The position numbers were made by a program, and so were the translations under genes. The notes under the pieces are model-generated. The model did not search any database, was not told the origin of the DNA, and was given only the letters and a program-made list of their open reading frames with translations. From Synergistaceae bacterium (GTDB taxonomy: Bacteria > Synergistota > Synergistia > Synergistales > Aminobacteriaceae): a stretch of 11,014 nt of DNA. Positions 1-6,568 of this stretch are shown in pieces (position 1 is the first letter of the stretch; each line of letters begins with the position of its first letter). Location of the stretch: contig JAFPWQ010000054.1 of the NCBI GenBank assembly GCA_017394925.1, forward strand, positions 1-11,014. The letters run 5' to 3'.

Positions 1-1
1 T

Positions 2-844
2 CACAGTCTCGGAATATCTTTTCATGCTGACCCTGATACGCTTTTTATCTCCGCAGGAAGTTCTGCCGCACCTTTTTGTCTTGCAATGGCACGTGCAACC
101 GGCAATAAGTGCGCAGTCGTTATGACTCCTTCAATGCTCGGAACAAAGCCGTTTGATTATGCGATTATTCCCGAACATGATAAACATGACCCCTCAGACA
201 AAAAAATTTTCGTTACGCTCGGAGCTCCTAATCATATTTACGCGCCTGATTTAAAGAGAGTGAGTGAAACGTTCTTTGCGGGAAAAAATTTCATGAGTGA
301 AAAGATTCTTGCACTGCTCATAGGCGGTATAGATGCAAATTATGATCCTAATGCTGACTGGGCGCGCAGAGTTCTCTCATATCTCGCTTACGTCAAAGAT
401 ACTACGATTCTGCTCACGACATCAAGACGAACGAGTCAGGCACTCGATGATGCGATAATCAAAATGTTTGAAGGCAAGCCCTATGTCGGATATATGGCTA
501 TCATGTCCCGGCGTCCCGATATTAATTCATTAACGGCCATGCTTGGAGCTGCAACTCATGTTGTCGCTACTGAAGATTCTGTTTCAATGGTCTCTGAGGC
601 AGTAACTGCAGGATTCAAGGTCGGATTAATGCGCGTTCCAAGAATCACGAATCCAGTTAAGAATATGCTGGGTTACGGAGCACAACGCTTTGATGAATTA
701 TTCGCTAAAATGTCAGCGCAGGGTCTTATTGATGATTTAGGAGATGATCCTGACTTCGTGAAATTCCTTGAGCCTTACGAACAGAAACATAATAAAGATT
801 TCAACGAGGCTAAACGCGCGGCCCGGTGGATACTTGAAAATTAA
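2..844 (+). CDS. ELM1-family (DUF1022) protein, 5'-truncated by the window edge
   Basis: The reading frame is open from base 2, so the ATG at 86 is internal and the true start lies before the window. The part upstream of 86 (reading LFISAGSSAAPFCLAMAR) matches the family's conserved 'isaG...AP' segment. Further family marks follow: PEHD at about residue 29 counted from the ATG at 86, a TTSRRTS motif near residues 110-116, and ATEDSVSMVSEA near residues 160-171, resembling the nucleotide-sugar-binding half of a GT-B fold. Bacterial members of this family have no settled biochemical role. They often sit near envelope-glycan genes, and the name comes from the plant mitochondrial fission factor ELM1. 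The gene converges on a GT4 glycosyltransferase, which fits an envelope or glycan role (inference). No transmembrane segment is visible in the part present. The family call is firm; the function is open. Confidence 0.85.
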   Translation, partial: HSLGISFHADPDTLFISAGSSAAPFCLAMARATGNKCAVVMTPSMLGTKPFDYAIIPEHDKHDPSDKKIFVTLGAPNHIYAPDLKRVSETFFAGKNFMSEKILALLIGGIDANYDPNADWARRVLSYLAYVKDTTILLTTSRRTSQALDDAIIKMFEGKPYVGYMAIMSRRPDINSLTAMLGAATHVVATEDSVSMVSEAVTAGFKVGLMRVPRITNPVKNMLGYGAQRFDELFAKMSAQGLIDDLGDDPDFVKFLEPYEQKHNKDFNEAKRAARWILEN

Positions 845-855
845 TATCATCAGTC

Positions 856-892
856 ATGCCTCCGCTGTAATGTATTTACTTAATGGAGGCCT
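856..892. terminator. GC hairpin between convergent genes (possible bidirectional terminator)
   Basis: A perfect 6-bp stem GCCTCC (858-863) / GGAGGC (885-890) closes a 21-nt loop that holds a second small stem, GTAA (867-870) / TTAC (876-879). It lies between the ELM1-family stop (844) and the 3' end of the glycosyltransferase, and its right arm is inside the latter's last codons. No clear T-run follows on either strand, so it is a weak intrinsic terminator at best. Confidence 0.35.
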
Positions 893-1893
893 GCTGAATT
901 TAATATTTTCCTGTAAAAATCTTCTGTTCTTTGTGCAGTCTCCTCAAACATGATTAATTTATCCGCTGAAAACGGACTTGCTGCTCCTCCATTGATGACT
1001 CTTTCTATTGCTTCGGTCCACGCTGAAATATCATTATGAGGGATAAGACTTCCTGATGCAAAAGCTCTGAGAGGCTCAAGATCTGACGCAAGCACAGGTA
1101 ATCCTTCCGCTAAAGCCTCAATGACGACAAGACCGAATCCCTCAGAGTGAGACGGGAATAATAAACATGCTGCCCTGCTCATGAACTCGTCAGTATCATC
1201 ACGGAAGCCGTAAAATTTTATGCGTTCACTTATTCCGAGAGATTCAGCAAGAGATTTTAATTCATGTCTCTGTGAACCGTCGCCGACAACATCAAGAGTC
1301 CAGTCATAATTTTTTAGTTTTCCCAGTGCATGAAACACAGTATCAAGACCTTTGCGCCGGGCTAAATATCCGACATAAAGAAATTTTTTATTCTCAGGGA
1401 AATATTTTCCTGACCATAAGACTTTAGGCTTTCTGATTCCGTTCGGTATAGTTATTGTGTTCTCAGGCAAATAATCTTTAAGTTCTTCCTGTACTGATTC
1501 AGATACGCATATTACACCATTAGCATGTCTCAATGGCTTTATTCCGAAATTCAACGAGTACGGAGCATGTGCTGTCATGATCCATGGGATTTGAGTCTTA
1601 ACTGAAGTTCTCCATGCAACCCATGCAGGCACTCTTGAATGTGCATGAATAATATCCCAGTCATGAATCTTCGAGAGATATTTTATGCTGTATATTGCCG
1701 TGAATATATTTTTTCGCTGAACGGGCAGATGAATAATTTTCATGTTATTTTCCGGCAGAAATTTTTCGAGTTTTCCTCCTGCTGTTGCAAGCGTAACATG
1801 ATGATTATGCTTCACCTGTTCATGACATAACTGCACTACATAGCGTTCAACTCCGCCCTCTTCAAATTCAGGAACTATATGCAGTATCTTCAT
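880..1893 (-). CDS. GT4-family glycosyltransferase (GT-B fold)
   Basis: This 337-residue protein is predicted to move a sugar from a nucleotide-sugar donor to a glycan or lipid acceptor in the cytoplasm, probably for lipopolysaccharide or capsule. The N-terminal acceptor domain begins MKILHIVPEFEEGGVERYV (residues 1-19), with the glycine-rich loop typical of GT4 enzymes. ICVSES and IPNG (about 128-152) mark the interdomain region. The donor domain starts at FLYVGYLARRKG (171-182), continues through VVGDG (202-206), and carries the E-x7-E signature SEGFGLVVIEALAEG with E251 and E259. Length is normal and no membrane segment is seen. The ATG is preceded by AAGGGA about 14 bases upstream, slightly far for a ribosome binding site. 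The gene is divergent from hisB and convergent with the ELM1-family gene. The donor sugar cannot be read from sequence. Confidence 0.93.
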   Translation of the reverse strand: MKILHIVPEFEEGGVERYVVQLCHEQVKHNHHVTLATAGGKLEKFLPENNMKIIHLPVQRKNIFTAIYSIKYLSKIHDWDIIHAHSRVPAWVAWRTSVKTQIPWIMTAHAPYSLNFGIKPLRHANGVICVSESVQEELKDYLPENTITIPNGIRKPKVLWSGKYFPENKKFLYVGYLARRKGLDTVFHALGKLKNYDWTLDVVGDGSQRHELKSLAESLGISERIKFYGFRDDTDEFMSRAACLLFPSHSEGFGLVVIEALAEGLPVLASDLEPLRAFASGSLIPHNDISAWTEAIERVINGGAASPFSADKLIMFEETAQRTEDFYRKILNSAGLH

Positions 1894-1994
1894 TTTATTT
1901 TTATTTTTCCCTTCGTACGATTATAATTTAATCAGGCTATTATAAACTTACTTGTGAGAACATAAAAATATTTGCGAACGGGGGAATATCTGAA
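1894..1994. promoter_or_regulatory. AT-rich divergent promoter region between the glycosyltransferase and hisB
   Basis: The palindromic ATTATAAT at 1920-1927 supplies a TATAAT -10 box on both strands (1920-1925 for the glycosyltransferase, 1922-1927 for hisB). No good -35 box is visible for either, so the assignment is tentative. Close to hisB, GGGGGA (1980-1985) is the probable ribosome binding site. Confidence 0.35.
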
Positions 1995-2588
1995 TTGGAA
2001 TCGCGCAAAGCATCAATCACAAGAAAGACTAAAGAGACGGACATAACATTAACGCTGAATCTTGACGGAACCGGAATATCTCACATTGAAACAGGAATTG
2101 CATTTTTCGATCACATGCTTAACGGATTCGCACGGCACGGACTCTTTGATTTAAATCTCGTGTGTCATGGTGATATTGAAGTGGATTCGCATCACACAAT
2201 CGAGGACTGCGGGATAGTTTTAGGTGAGGCAATTAAACAGGCAACCGGCGACAAGAAAGCAATAAAGCGTTACGGGAGTGCATTGCTGCCTATGGATGAT
2301 GCATTGATACTATGCGCAATAGATTTATCCGGCAGACCGTATTTATATCATGATGCAGAATATAATGTTCAGAGACTGGGAGAACTCGATACGGAAATGA
2401 TTCATGATTTCTTCTATGCAGTGTCGTATTCGGCCATGATGAACCTGCACATAAAATTGATTCACGGGTTCAATAATCATCACATCGCAGAAGGAAGTTT
2501 CAAGGCATTTGCCAAAGCTCTGGACATGGCCGTAATGCATGAAGAGAGATTAAACGGGAGTGTGTGGTCAACTAAAGGAGTCCTGTAG
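1995..2588 (+). CDS. hisB: Imidazoleglycerol-phosphate dehydratase
   Basis: HisB dehydrates D-erythro-imidazoleglycerol phosphate to imidazole-acetol phosphate, the sixth step of histidine biosynthesis, as a cytoplasmic Mn-dependent 24-mer. The 197 residues match the monofunctional form, with no histidinol-phosphatase domain. Diagnostic motifs are FFDHMLNGFARHG (37-49), DSHHTIED (64-71, metal-binding histidines), MDDALILCAIDLSGRP (100-115), NNHHIAEGSFKAF (160-172, second metal motif) and the C-terminal STKGVL. The pseudo-repeat of the two H-H-x-x-E/D motifs is intact, so the enzyme should be active. The start is a TTG at 1995: it matches the usual HisB N-terminus, has GGGGGA 9 bases upstream, and no in-frame ATG or GTG is nearby upstream. 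No other his gene is adjacent, so it stands apart from a his operon here. Confidence 0.97.
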   Translation: MESRKASITRKTKETDITLTLNLDGTGISHIETGIAFFDHMLNGFARHGLFDLNLVCHGDIEVDSHHTIEDCGIVLGEAIKQATGDKKAIKRYGSALLPMDDALILCAIDLSGRPYLYHDAEYNVQRLGELDTEMIHDFFYAVSYSAMMNLHIKLIHGFNNHHIAEGSFKAFAKALDMAVMHEERLNGSVWSTKGVL

Positions 2589-2598
2589 AGAATAATAA

Positions 2599-2630
2599 CC
2601 TACCCTGATTCATTCAAGGGAGGAATCTTT
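2599..2630. terminator. Imperfect hairpin between convergent hisB and the TerB_N gene
   Basis: CCT-A-CCCT (2599-2606) pairs with AGGGAGG (2617-2623) across a 10-nt loop, giving 7 bp with one bulged A. It is followed on + by AATCTTT and on - by TTATTATT. It fills the 45-bp gap between the two stop codons, so it probably works in both directions, but the T-runs are poor. Confidence 0.45.
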
Positions 2631-2633
2631 ATG

Positions 2634-4535
2634 TTAATTATTCTTGAATAAAAGCGTCATGAGATTCAAAACGTCATTTCCCCTGTTAGCTGAAGACTTT
2701 AACGCTTCTTCCTGTGATTCTTCTTCGTCTTCGCGGAGTTTAAGCACCTCGCACAAAACAGAATTAACTTCTGGATTATTCATGAATTCAGGAATGACAT
2801 TTGCGGCATTAATCACGAGATTCTTCACACTCTTACGTTCACCTTCGGACAGCCACGAACATAAAAAATCACCGTAATATTCCGGCCCGTACTGTGTCGG
2901 CATACATAAAGGCTTCTGAGCTTCAAGCCTGATATTATCATTCTCAGATAGCGTAAAGTAATCATTCATTTTTTGTCTGAGAGGCTCAAATACTCTGTCT
3001 TCGTCAACTGCAAGAGACGCACACATGAACTCAAGAATGAAAGATGCAACGCGGTAACTCTGAGATAAAAGCGTTCCTGGTTCAAGTTCAGCGAGAAGAA
3101 TCTTATCGTCCCATGTATACGGCCTTCCTGAAACGCCTAAATCCGGGATGATCTGCCAGCCTTCAACCTGTGAGACATCAACGATAGCTTTTCTCTCTTT
3201 GCCCGTAATCTTTGACTTCGGCGATGTGTCGAATTTCATCAGCTTTCCGATATTGCCGAGTGTGGCGATTAACGGCAGATCGCTTCCTTCAGGACGCAAT
3301 GATGAAATAAAACTCTCAAAGTCAGGACGTTCGGAAATATCAGCTAAATTAGTTTCAGGTTCTTCGGGCTTATTGGCAACTAAAAACACTTCCCATGAAT
3401 CTAAAAGGGGCTTAAAGACAGAAAGATTGCTGAAGAAATCAGGAATTTCTACCGTGTCATTGTCTTTCTTGCCCAGTGTTACAGAAGGATTTGAAGGTTT
3501 GTATGAAATCTTGAGAGTCTCTTCGGGCTTAGTGAATATTAATCCTCCCTTGCAGATGTCTTTGTATATCGGCGTGAATTTCTGCAGTGCCTCGTCCGAA
3601 TGATAAACCTGCGGATCATTTTCGCGTCTTAACTTCATTGATGTCCTTGCAACTGTGAACGCTACAGCAGAAGGCAGCGGCAGCATTGAATTTGCGTACG
3701 AGTTCAATAATATATCGAGTAAGCCTTCAGGGACAACGTTCATGCGCTTACAGTAACCGAGTAATTCTTCGTCAGGCAGCCACACACGAACCGCAAGCCA
3801 CGTAACGAAATTAATCACGCTCTCCGATAATGCCTCCCAGCGTAACAATGGCAAAAGTCTGAATGCCTCGTTAATGCACATAGTCAGGTCAAGTTTATCG
3901 ATTATCGTTCTGCGTTCGATACCGTAAAGCCATATCGTTGGGTAGCAAATATGCAATGGCGGCTGAATTCTCGCACCTGAAAGCCACGTTAAATATATTC
4001 CCCTCTGAAGAGGCGACATTGATGCGTATGATTCTGCACCGTCTGCGGGCAATGCTTCACCCTGTTTTGGGAATTCAACGGGAAGTGTAACATCAATACA
4101 TGAAGGTTCCGGCGTTGAACTCTCACCGTTTGACCAGTAAGCAACCGGGCCGGGCACTGTGATATTCTCAAGCTGAATGTTACCCGAACGTCCGCACCAG
4201 CGAAGTAAATTCACTTTTGCCTGTGCCTGCTGCTTTGGCTCTGATGATTTCCCATAGGGCGACTCTTCACCGGCTGGAGCATGTGAAGAATACGTTGCGC
4301 CTGATGCCCTTTCAGGATCTGTGATTTGCTTGGCCGACAGAATGAATCCGGGTTCATCATCATCATCATCTTCTTCAACTACAATTGCATCTTCGTCTGG
4401 TAAATCAAGTGAATGAGGATCTTTTTGCGTCTGTGATTCTGAGTCCTGATTCTGATTCTGGCTCTGCTGTGCCTGCTGACGTAAGAATGCTCCTACAGCT
4501 ACGACAACGAACAGACCAATGACTAAGAATAACAT
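2634..4535 (-). CDS. Membrane-anchored TerB_N / TerB-like domain protein
   Basis: This 633-residue protein starts with one hydrophobic helix (residues about 2-18) followed by RQ, suggesting a single N-terminal anchor with the body in the cytoplasm. Residues about 20-107 are a low-complexity linker rich in Q, N, S and acids, with a run of five Asp at 56-60. Residues about 108-330 resemble TerB_N (PF13208): W113, the GNIQLENITVPGPVAYW segment, YASMSPLQRGIYLTWLSGAR (170-189) and YGIERR (204-209). Residues about 478-545 look like a TerB helical domain, with VDEDRVFE (510-517) in place of the usual aDG-x-v-x3-E. A second helical block at about 560-600 may belong to TerB_C. TerB_N and TerB_C proteins are linked in the literature to Ter stress-response modules; no biochemical activity is established for this one. 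The gene lies 33 bp behind the DUF2156 gene, probably cotranscribed, with AAGGCAGG about 13 bases before the ATG. No other ter gene is present. Domain calls come from motif recall, not a search. Confidence 0.72.
   Translation of the reverse strand: MLFLVIGLFVVVAVGAFLRQQAQQSQNQNQDSESQTQKDPHSLDLPDEDAIVVEEDDDDDEPGFILSAKQITDPERASGATYSSHAPAGEESPYGKSSEPKQQAQAKVNLLRWCGRSGNIQLENITVPGPVAYWSNGESSTPEPSCIDVTLPVEFPKQGEALPADGAESYASMSPLQRGIYLTWLSGARIQPPLHICYPTIWLYGIERRTIIDKLDLTMCINEAFRLLPLLRWEALSESVINFVTWLAVRVWLPDEELLGYCKRMNVVPEGLLDILLNSYANSMLPLPSAVAFTVARTSMKLRRENDPQVYHSDEALQKFTPIYKDICKGGLIFTKPEETLKISYKPSNPSVTLGKKDNDTVEIPDFFSNLSVFKPLLDSWEVFLVANKPEEPETNLADISERPDFESFISSLRPEGSDLPLIATLGNIGKLMKFDTSPKSKITGKERKAIVDVSQVEGWQIIPDLGVSGRPYTWDDKILLAELEPGTLLSQSYRVASFILEFMCASLAVDEDRVFEPLRQKMNDYFTLSENDNIRLEAQKPLCMPTQYGPEYYGDFLCSWLSEGERKSVKNLVINAANVIPEFMNNPEVNSVLCEVLKLREDEEESQEEALKSSANRGNDVLNLMTLLFKNN
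4354..4370. repeat. Short TCA trinucleotide run encoding poly-Asp
   Basis: About 5.7 tandem copies of TCA (GAT/GAC codons on the minus strand) encode the Asp run in the acidic linker of the TerB_N protein. Length changes here would keep the frame, changing only the number of Asp residues. Confidence 0.8.
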
Positions 4536-4568
4536 GTTTGATTATTCGCCTGCCTTCTGAAAAATTTT

Positions 4569-5450
4569 CTATAAGATTTCGAGCTGGTATTTCTCAAGCA
4601 TCATAGCAGGATTATATGACATTTTAGCCTCTCTGAGTCCTGGTTCGCCCATATCCTCCTCACGATTTGCCCATTCGTATTTATACCCGTGATGCTTCAT
4701 GAACATGTAATTTATTGCCTGATAGCTTCCGGCATATTCCCCGAATGCTTTCTCAAATCTCACGTCTATATTGCTTGCGTCAAGTTCTTCTGCAGTAGTG
4801 TATGCGATTATCTCATCATCGACTTTCATTATGCCCCCTGAAAATTTGAACTCGTTCCATTTTGAGAACGCGTTACGTATTGCGATTTCTTCGTCATTGA
4901 GAGATGCAGATTCGTCTTCATTCATGCTTTCTTCTCTGTGAGTTCTCCAGCGTTCCTGAAAGTCTAAAACTTCGTCAAAGAATTCCGGCCTCATTTCGTA
5001 ATAGTCCCATTCGTAGCCGTCAAGGAATGCCCTGACACGATTACGCTTATGTGCGAATGCTTTCCCTTTGAGCGAAATTAAATCTCTCACGGCATAAACA
5101 TATTCGCTCTGGTCTCTTTCTTTCGTGAATTTAAATTTTTCATGGCCGGATAAAATATCTCTGACACCTGCAGGCACTTCATAAATTACATCGCCCGTTT
5201 TGAAATGCGATAATTCTTCTTCCCAGTCAGTTACAGCGTTCCAGTTTCCAGACGGCCCGAAGAGACCCGGAAAATTTCCTGTTGATTTAAACCAGCATAG
5301 ATTATCCGTGTATGCAATTTCGAGAGGGTAAGCGTGAAGCCATGCCCATAACCCGAAAAATGAATACTCTGCGTAATGAACGGGTGATTTCTGGTAATAC
5401 TGCGTGTATTTGTCTTTGTCGTCCCATGTGAACGGTCTGAATTCAAGCAT
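4569..5450 (-). CDS. DUF2156 protein (phosphatidylglycerol lysyltransferase C-terminal-like, GNAT-type fold)
   Basis: The 293 residues match stand-alone DUF2156 / LPG_synthase_C (PF09924) proteins, which share the double GNAT-like fold of aminoacyl-phosphatidylglycerol synthases but lack the membrane flippase half. Motifs seen are the N-terminal FRPFTWDDKDKY (4-15), SLKGKAFAHKRNRVRAF (126-142), the GGIMKVDDEIIAYT strand pair (205-218), and near the end ANREEDMGEPGLREAKMSY (261-279), the family's most recognisable block. There is no membrane segment. The substrate of stand-alone members is not settled; aminoacyl transfer is an inference from the fold. GGAAGGA lies 10 bases before the ATG. The gene starts downstream of the HU terminator, so it needs its own promoter or readthrough; I see no convincing promoter. 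It leads a probable two-gene unit with the TerB_N protein. Confidence 0.88.
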   Translation of the reverse strand: MLEFRPFTWDDKDKYTQYYQKSPVHYAEYSFFGLWAWLHAYPLEIAYTDNLCWFKSTGNFPGLFGPSGNWNAVTDWEEELSHFKTGDVIYEVPAGVRDILSGHEKFKFTKERDQSEYVYAVRDLISLKGKAFAHKRNRVRAFLDGYEWDYYEMRPEFFDEVLDFQERWRTHREESMNEDESASLNDEEIAIRNAFSKWNEFKFSGGIMKVDDEIIAYTTAEELDASNIDVRFEKAFGEYAGSYQAINYMFMKHHGYKYEWANREEDMGEPGLREAKMSYNPAMMLEKYQLEIL

Positions 5451-5486
5451 GTTATATCAGTCCTTCCGTGATAAATTGATATGCAC

Positions 5487-5517
5487 AAAAAAGCGGCTCT
5501 GTGTGATTAGAACCGCT
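5487..5517 (-). terminator. Intrinsic terminator of the HU gene
   Basis: On the minus strand AGCGGTTCT (5509-5517) pairs with AGAGCCGCT (5492-5500), 9 bp with one G-U pair and an 8-nt loop, followed directly by a T-run (5487-5491). It sits 28 bp past the HU stop codon. Confidence 0.88.
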
Positions 5518-5544
5518 CTTCATGTTTTTCATGAATCCTGAAAA

Positions 5545-5838
5545 TTACTTGCTGATGTCTGCATCAACAACTGCGTCTTTGAGATCCTTGCCGGGTCTGA
5601 ACACAGGAACTTTCTTTGCAGGAATCTTGACGACTTTTGAGGGATCCTGAGGATTGCGTCCTTCTCTGGCAGCTCTCTCTCTGACCTCAAACACTCCGAA
5701 GCCTACGAACGTGCATTTATCGCCTTTTGATAATGCACCCTGAATCTGTGCAAATACTTCATCGACTACAGGGGCAACATCTTTTTTGCGCATTTCGAGT
5801 TTGGCAGTGATTGCGTCAATAAGTTCTGCTTTGGTCAT
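5545..5838 (-). CDS. hup: DNA-binding protein HU
   Basis: HU is the small dimeric nucleoid protein that bends and compacts DNA without strict sequence preference. The 97 residues have the family's full layout: two N-terminal helices (MTKAELIDAITAKL then KDVAPVVDEVFAQIQGALSKGD), the FVGFGVFEVRERAAREGRNP beta arm (44-63) with the DNA-intercalating proline at P63, and the C-terminal VPVFRPGKDLKDAV (77-90). The sequence lacks features separating IHF subunits from HU clearly, but a single homodimeric HU is the simplest reading. GGGAGGTG (5845-5852) lies 6 bases before the ATG, a strong site fitting high expression. It has its own promoter and terminator, and is a single-gene unit. Confidence 0.97.
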   Translation of the reverse strand: MTKAELIDAITAKLEMRKKDVAPVVDEVFAQIQGALSKGDKCTFVGFGVFEVRERAAREGRNPQDPSKVVKIPAKKVPVFRPGKDLKDAVVDADISK

Positions 5839-5869
5839 TGTTTACACCTCCCGTTTAAAACTTTTTTGC

Positions 5870-5897
5870 ATTCTATCAGGTTTTATGAATTATGCAA
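5870..5897 (-). promoter_or_regulatory. Promoter of the HU gene
   Basis: On the minus strand TTGCAT (-35, 5892-5897) and TAGAAT (-10, 5870-5875) are 16 bp apart, with a TGA just before the -10 that makes it an extended -10 box (TGn). The predicted transcript starts about 25 bases before the HU ATG. Confidence 0.7.
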
Positions 5898-5921
5898 TAA
5901 TTTTCTGGGCATTCAACCGGC

Positions 5922-5962
5922 TTTACACAAATGTTGTAAAATATAGCATAACTTTTTATATC
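5922..5962 (+). promoter_or_regulatory. Promoter region of the OB-repeat/RpiR unit with an overlapping inverted repeat
   Basis: Two overlapping sigma-70-like promoters are possible: TTTACA (5922-5927) with TAGCAT (5944-5949), spacer 16; or TTGTAA (5934-5939) with TATATC (5957-5962), spacer 17. Across the first -35 and into the second lies a 19-bp inverted repeat, TTTACA-N7-TGTAAA (5922-5940), a size typical of dimeric repressor operators. Ribosome binding site GGGTGA (5975-5980) follows, 6 bases before the ATG at 5987. Confidence 0.5.
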
Positions 5963-5986
5963 ATGAAAACAAAAGGGTGATAGCCA

Positions 5987-6553
5987 ATGAATTATTCAAA
6001 CACAACAGAGCTTACCGGTCTTCTTCATCATCTCAGCAGAAAGAAAGAACACAAGTATTTTCCGTTTTCAATCAGGCACGAAAATTTATGGACAGACGGG
6101 ACGACCAGAAAAGATTTTCTCAATGCCCGTGCATTTGACGAAAAGATTCAGGAGCAATTGAAATCTCTTGATGAGAATACGCCGCTGAAAATAAAAGGCA
6201 TATTGCGTTCATCAAAAGGCAGCGGAGAATTATATCTTGATGTTCAGAGTCTCGAAGTGATTGCAAAACTTCCTGAAACACCAGAGAATCAGGTAGTGCT
6301 TACGGGATATGTGCATGTGATAAAGGCACAGAATGAAGGCGAGAACGGAACGGGAAAGTACACGCGTTTTGCAGTACGTCAGGAGGATGCACAAACAGGA
6401 CGAGATTTTATCGTTGTCCGTGTGTATGATGAAAAACTTCGGGATATTCTCTCGGGAATGAATGACGGAGAGCCTGTAACAGTGAAGGGCACATTCAGGT
6501 CATCGAGGGGAAGCGGAGTAAATTATGTGCGGTGCGGGGAGATCGCAAAATAA
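5987..6553 (+). CDS. Small protein of two tandem OB-like repeats
   Basis: I do not recognise a named family. The 188 residues are an internal duplication: residues 8-92 align with 103-186. Shared positions include LTG (9-11 / 105-107), a central DF (43-44 / 140-141), R-x-(F/Y)-DEK (48-53 / 145-150), and KG-x2-RSS-(K/R)-GSG (70-80 / 167-177). Alternating hydrophobic strands around a short helix (DEKIQEQLK / DEKLRDILS) fit an OB fold of the single-strand DNA-binding type, which would suggest nucleic-acid binding (inference). Aromatic residues (F25, F27, W35, F50; Y125, F128, Y147) are spread as in ssDNA binders but are not conclusive. No signal peptide or membrane segment is seen. The gene is followed 15 bp later by an RpiR regulator, probably cotranscribed, and is divergent from HU. 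Confidence 0.75.
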   Translation: MNYSNTTELTGLLHHLSRKKEHKYFPFSIRHENLWTDGTTRKDFLNARAFDEKIQEQLKSLDENTPLKIKGILRSSKGSGELYLDVQSLEVIAKLPETPENQVVLTGYVHVIKAQNEGENGTGKYTRFAVRQEDAQTGRDFIVVRVYDEKLRDILSGMNDGEPVTVKGTFRSSRGSGVNYVRCGEIAK

Positions 6554-6568
6554 AAACGAAATATAAAA

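Noticed and set aside
768..953. Plus-strand frame spanning the ELM1-family/glycosyltransferase junction
   Set aside because: It overlaps the ends of two well-supported genes and has no ribosome site or recognisable content.
2631..2651. A six-codon ORF with GGGAGG at good spacing before its ATG
   Set aside because: The purine tract is the right arm of the hisB/TerB_N terminator-like hairpin, and the ORF overlaps the 3' end of the opposite gene; nothing supports translation.
3148..3603. 151-codon open frame on the plus strand
   Set aside because: It lies wholly antisense to the TerB_N protein gene, shows no family motif, and has low-complexity composition expected from a reversed frame.
5786..5980. 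64-codon plus-strand frame overlapping HU and its promoter
   Set aside because: It runs across the divergent promoter region and antisense to HU's N-terminus; the region is better explained as regulatory.
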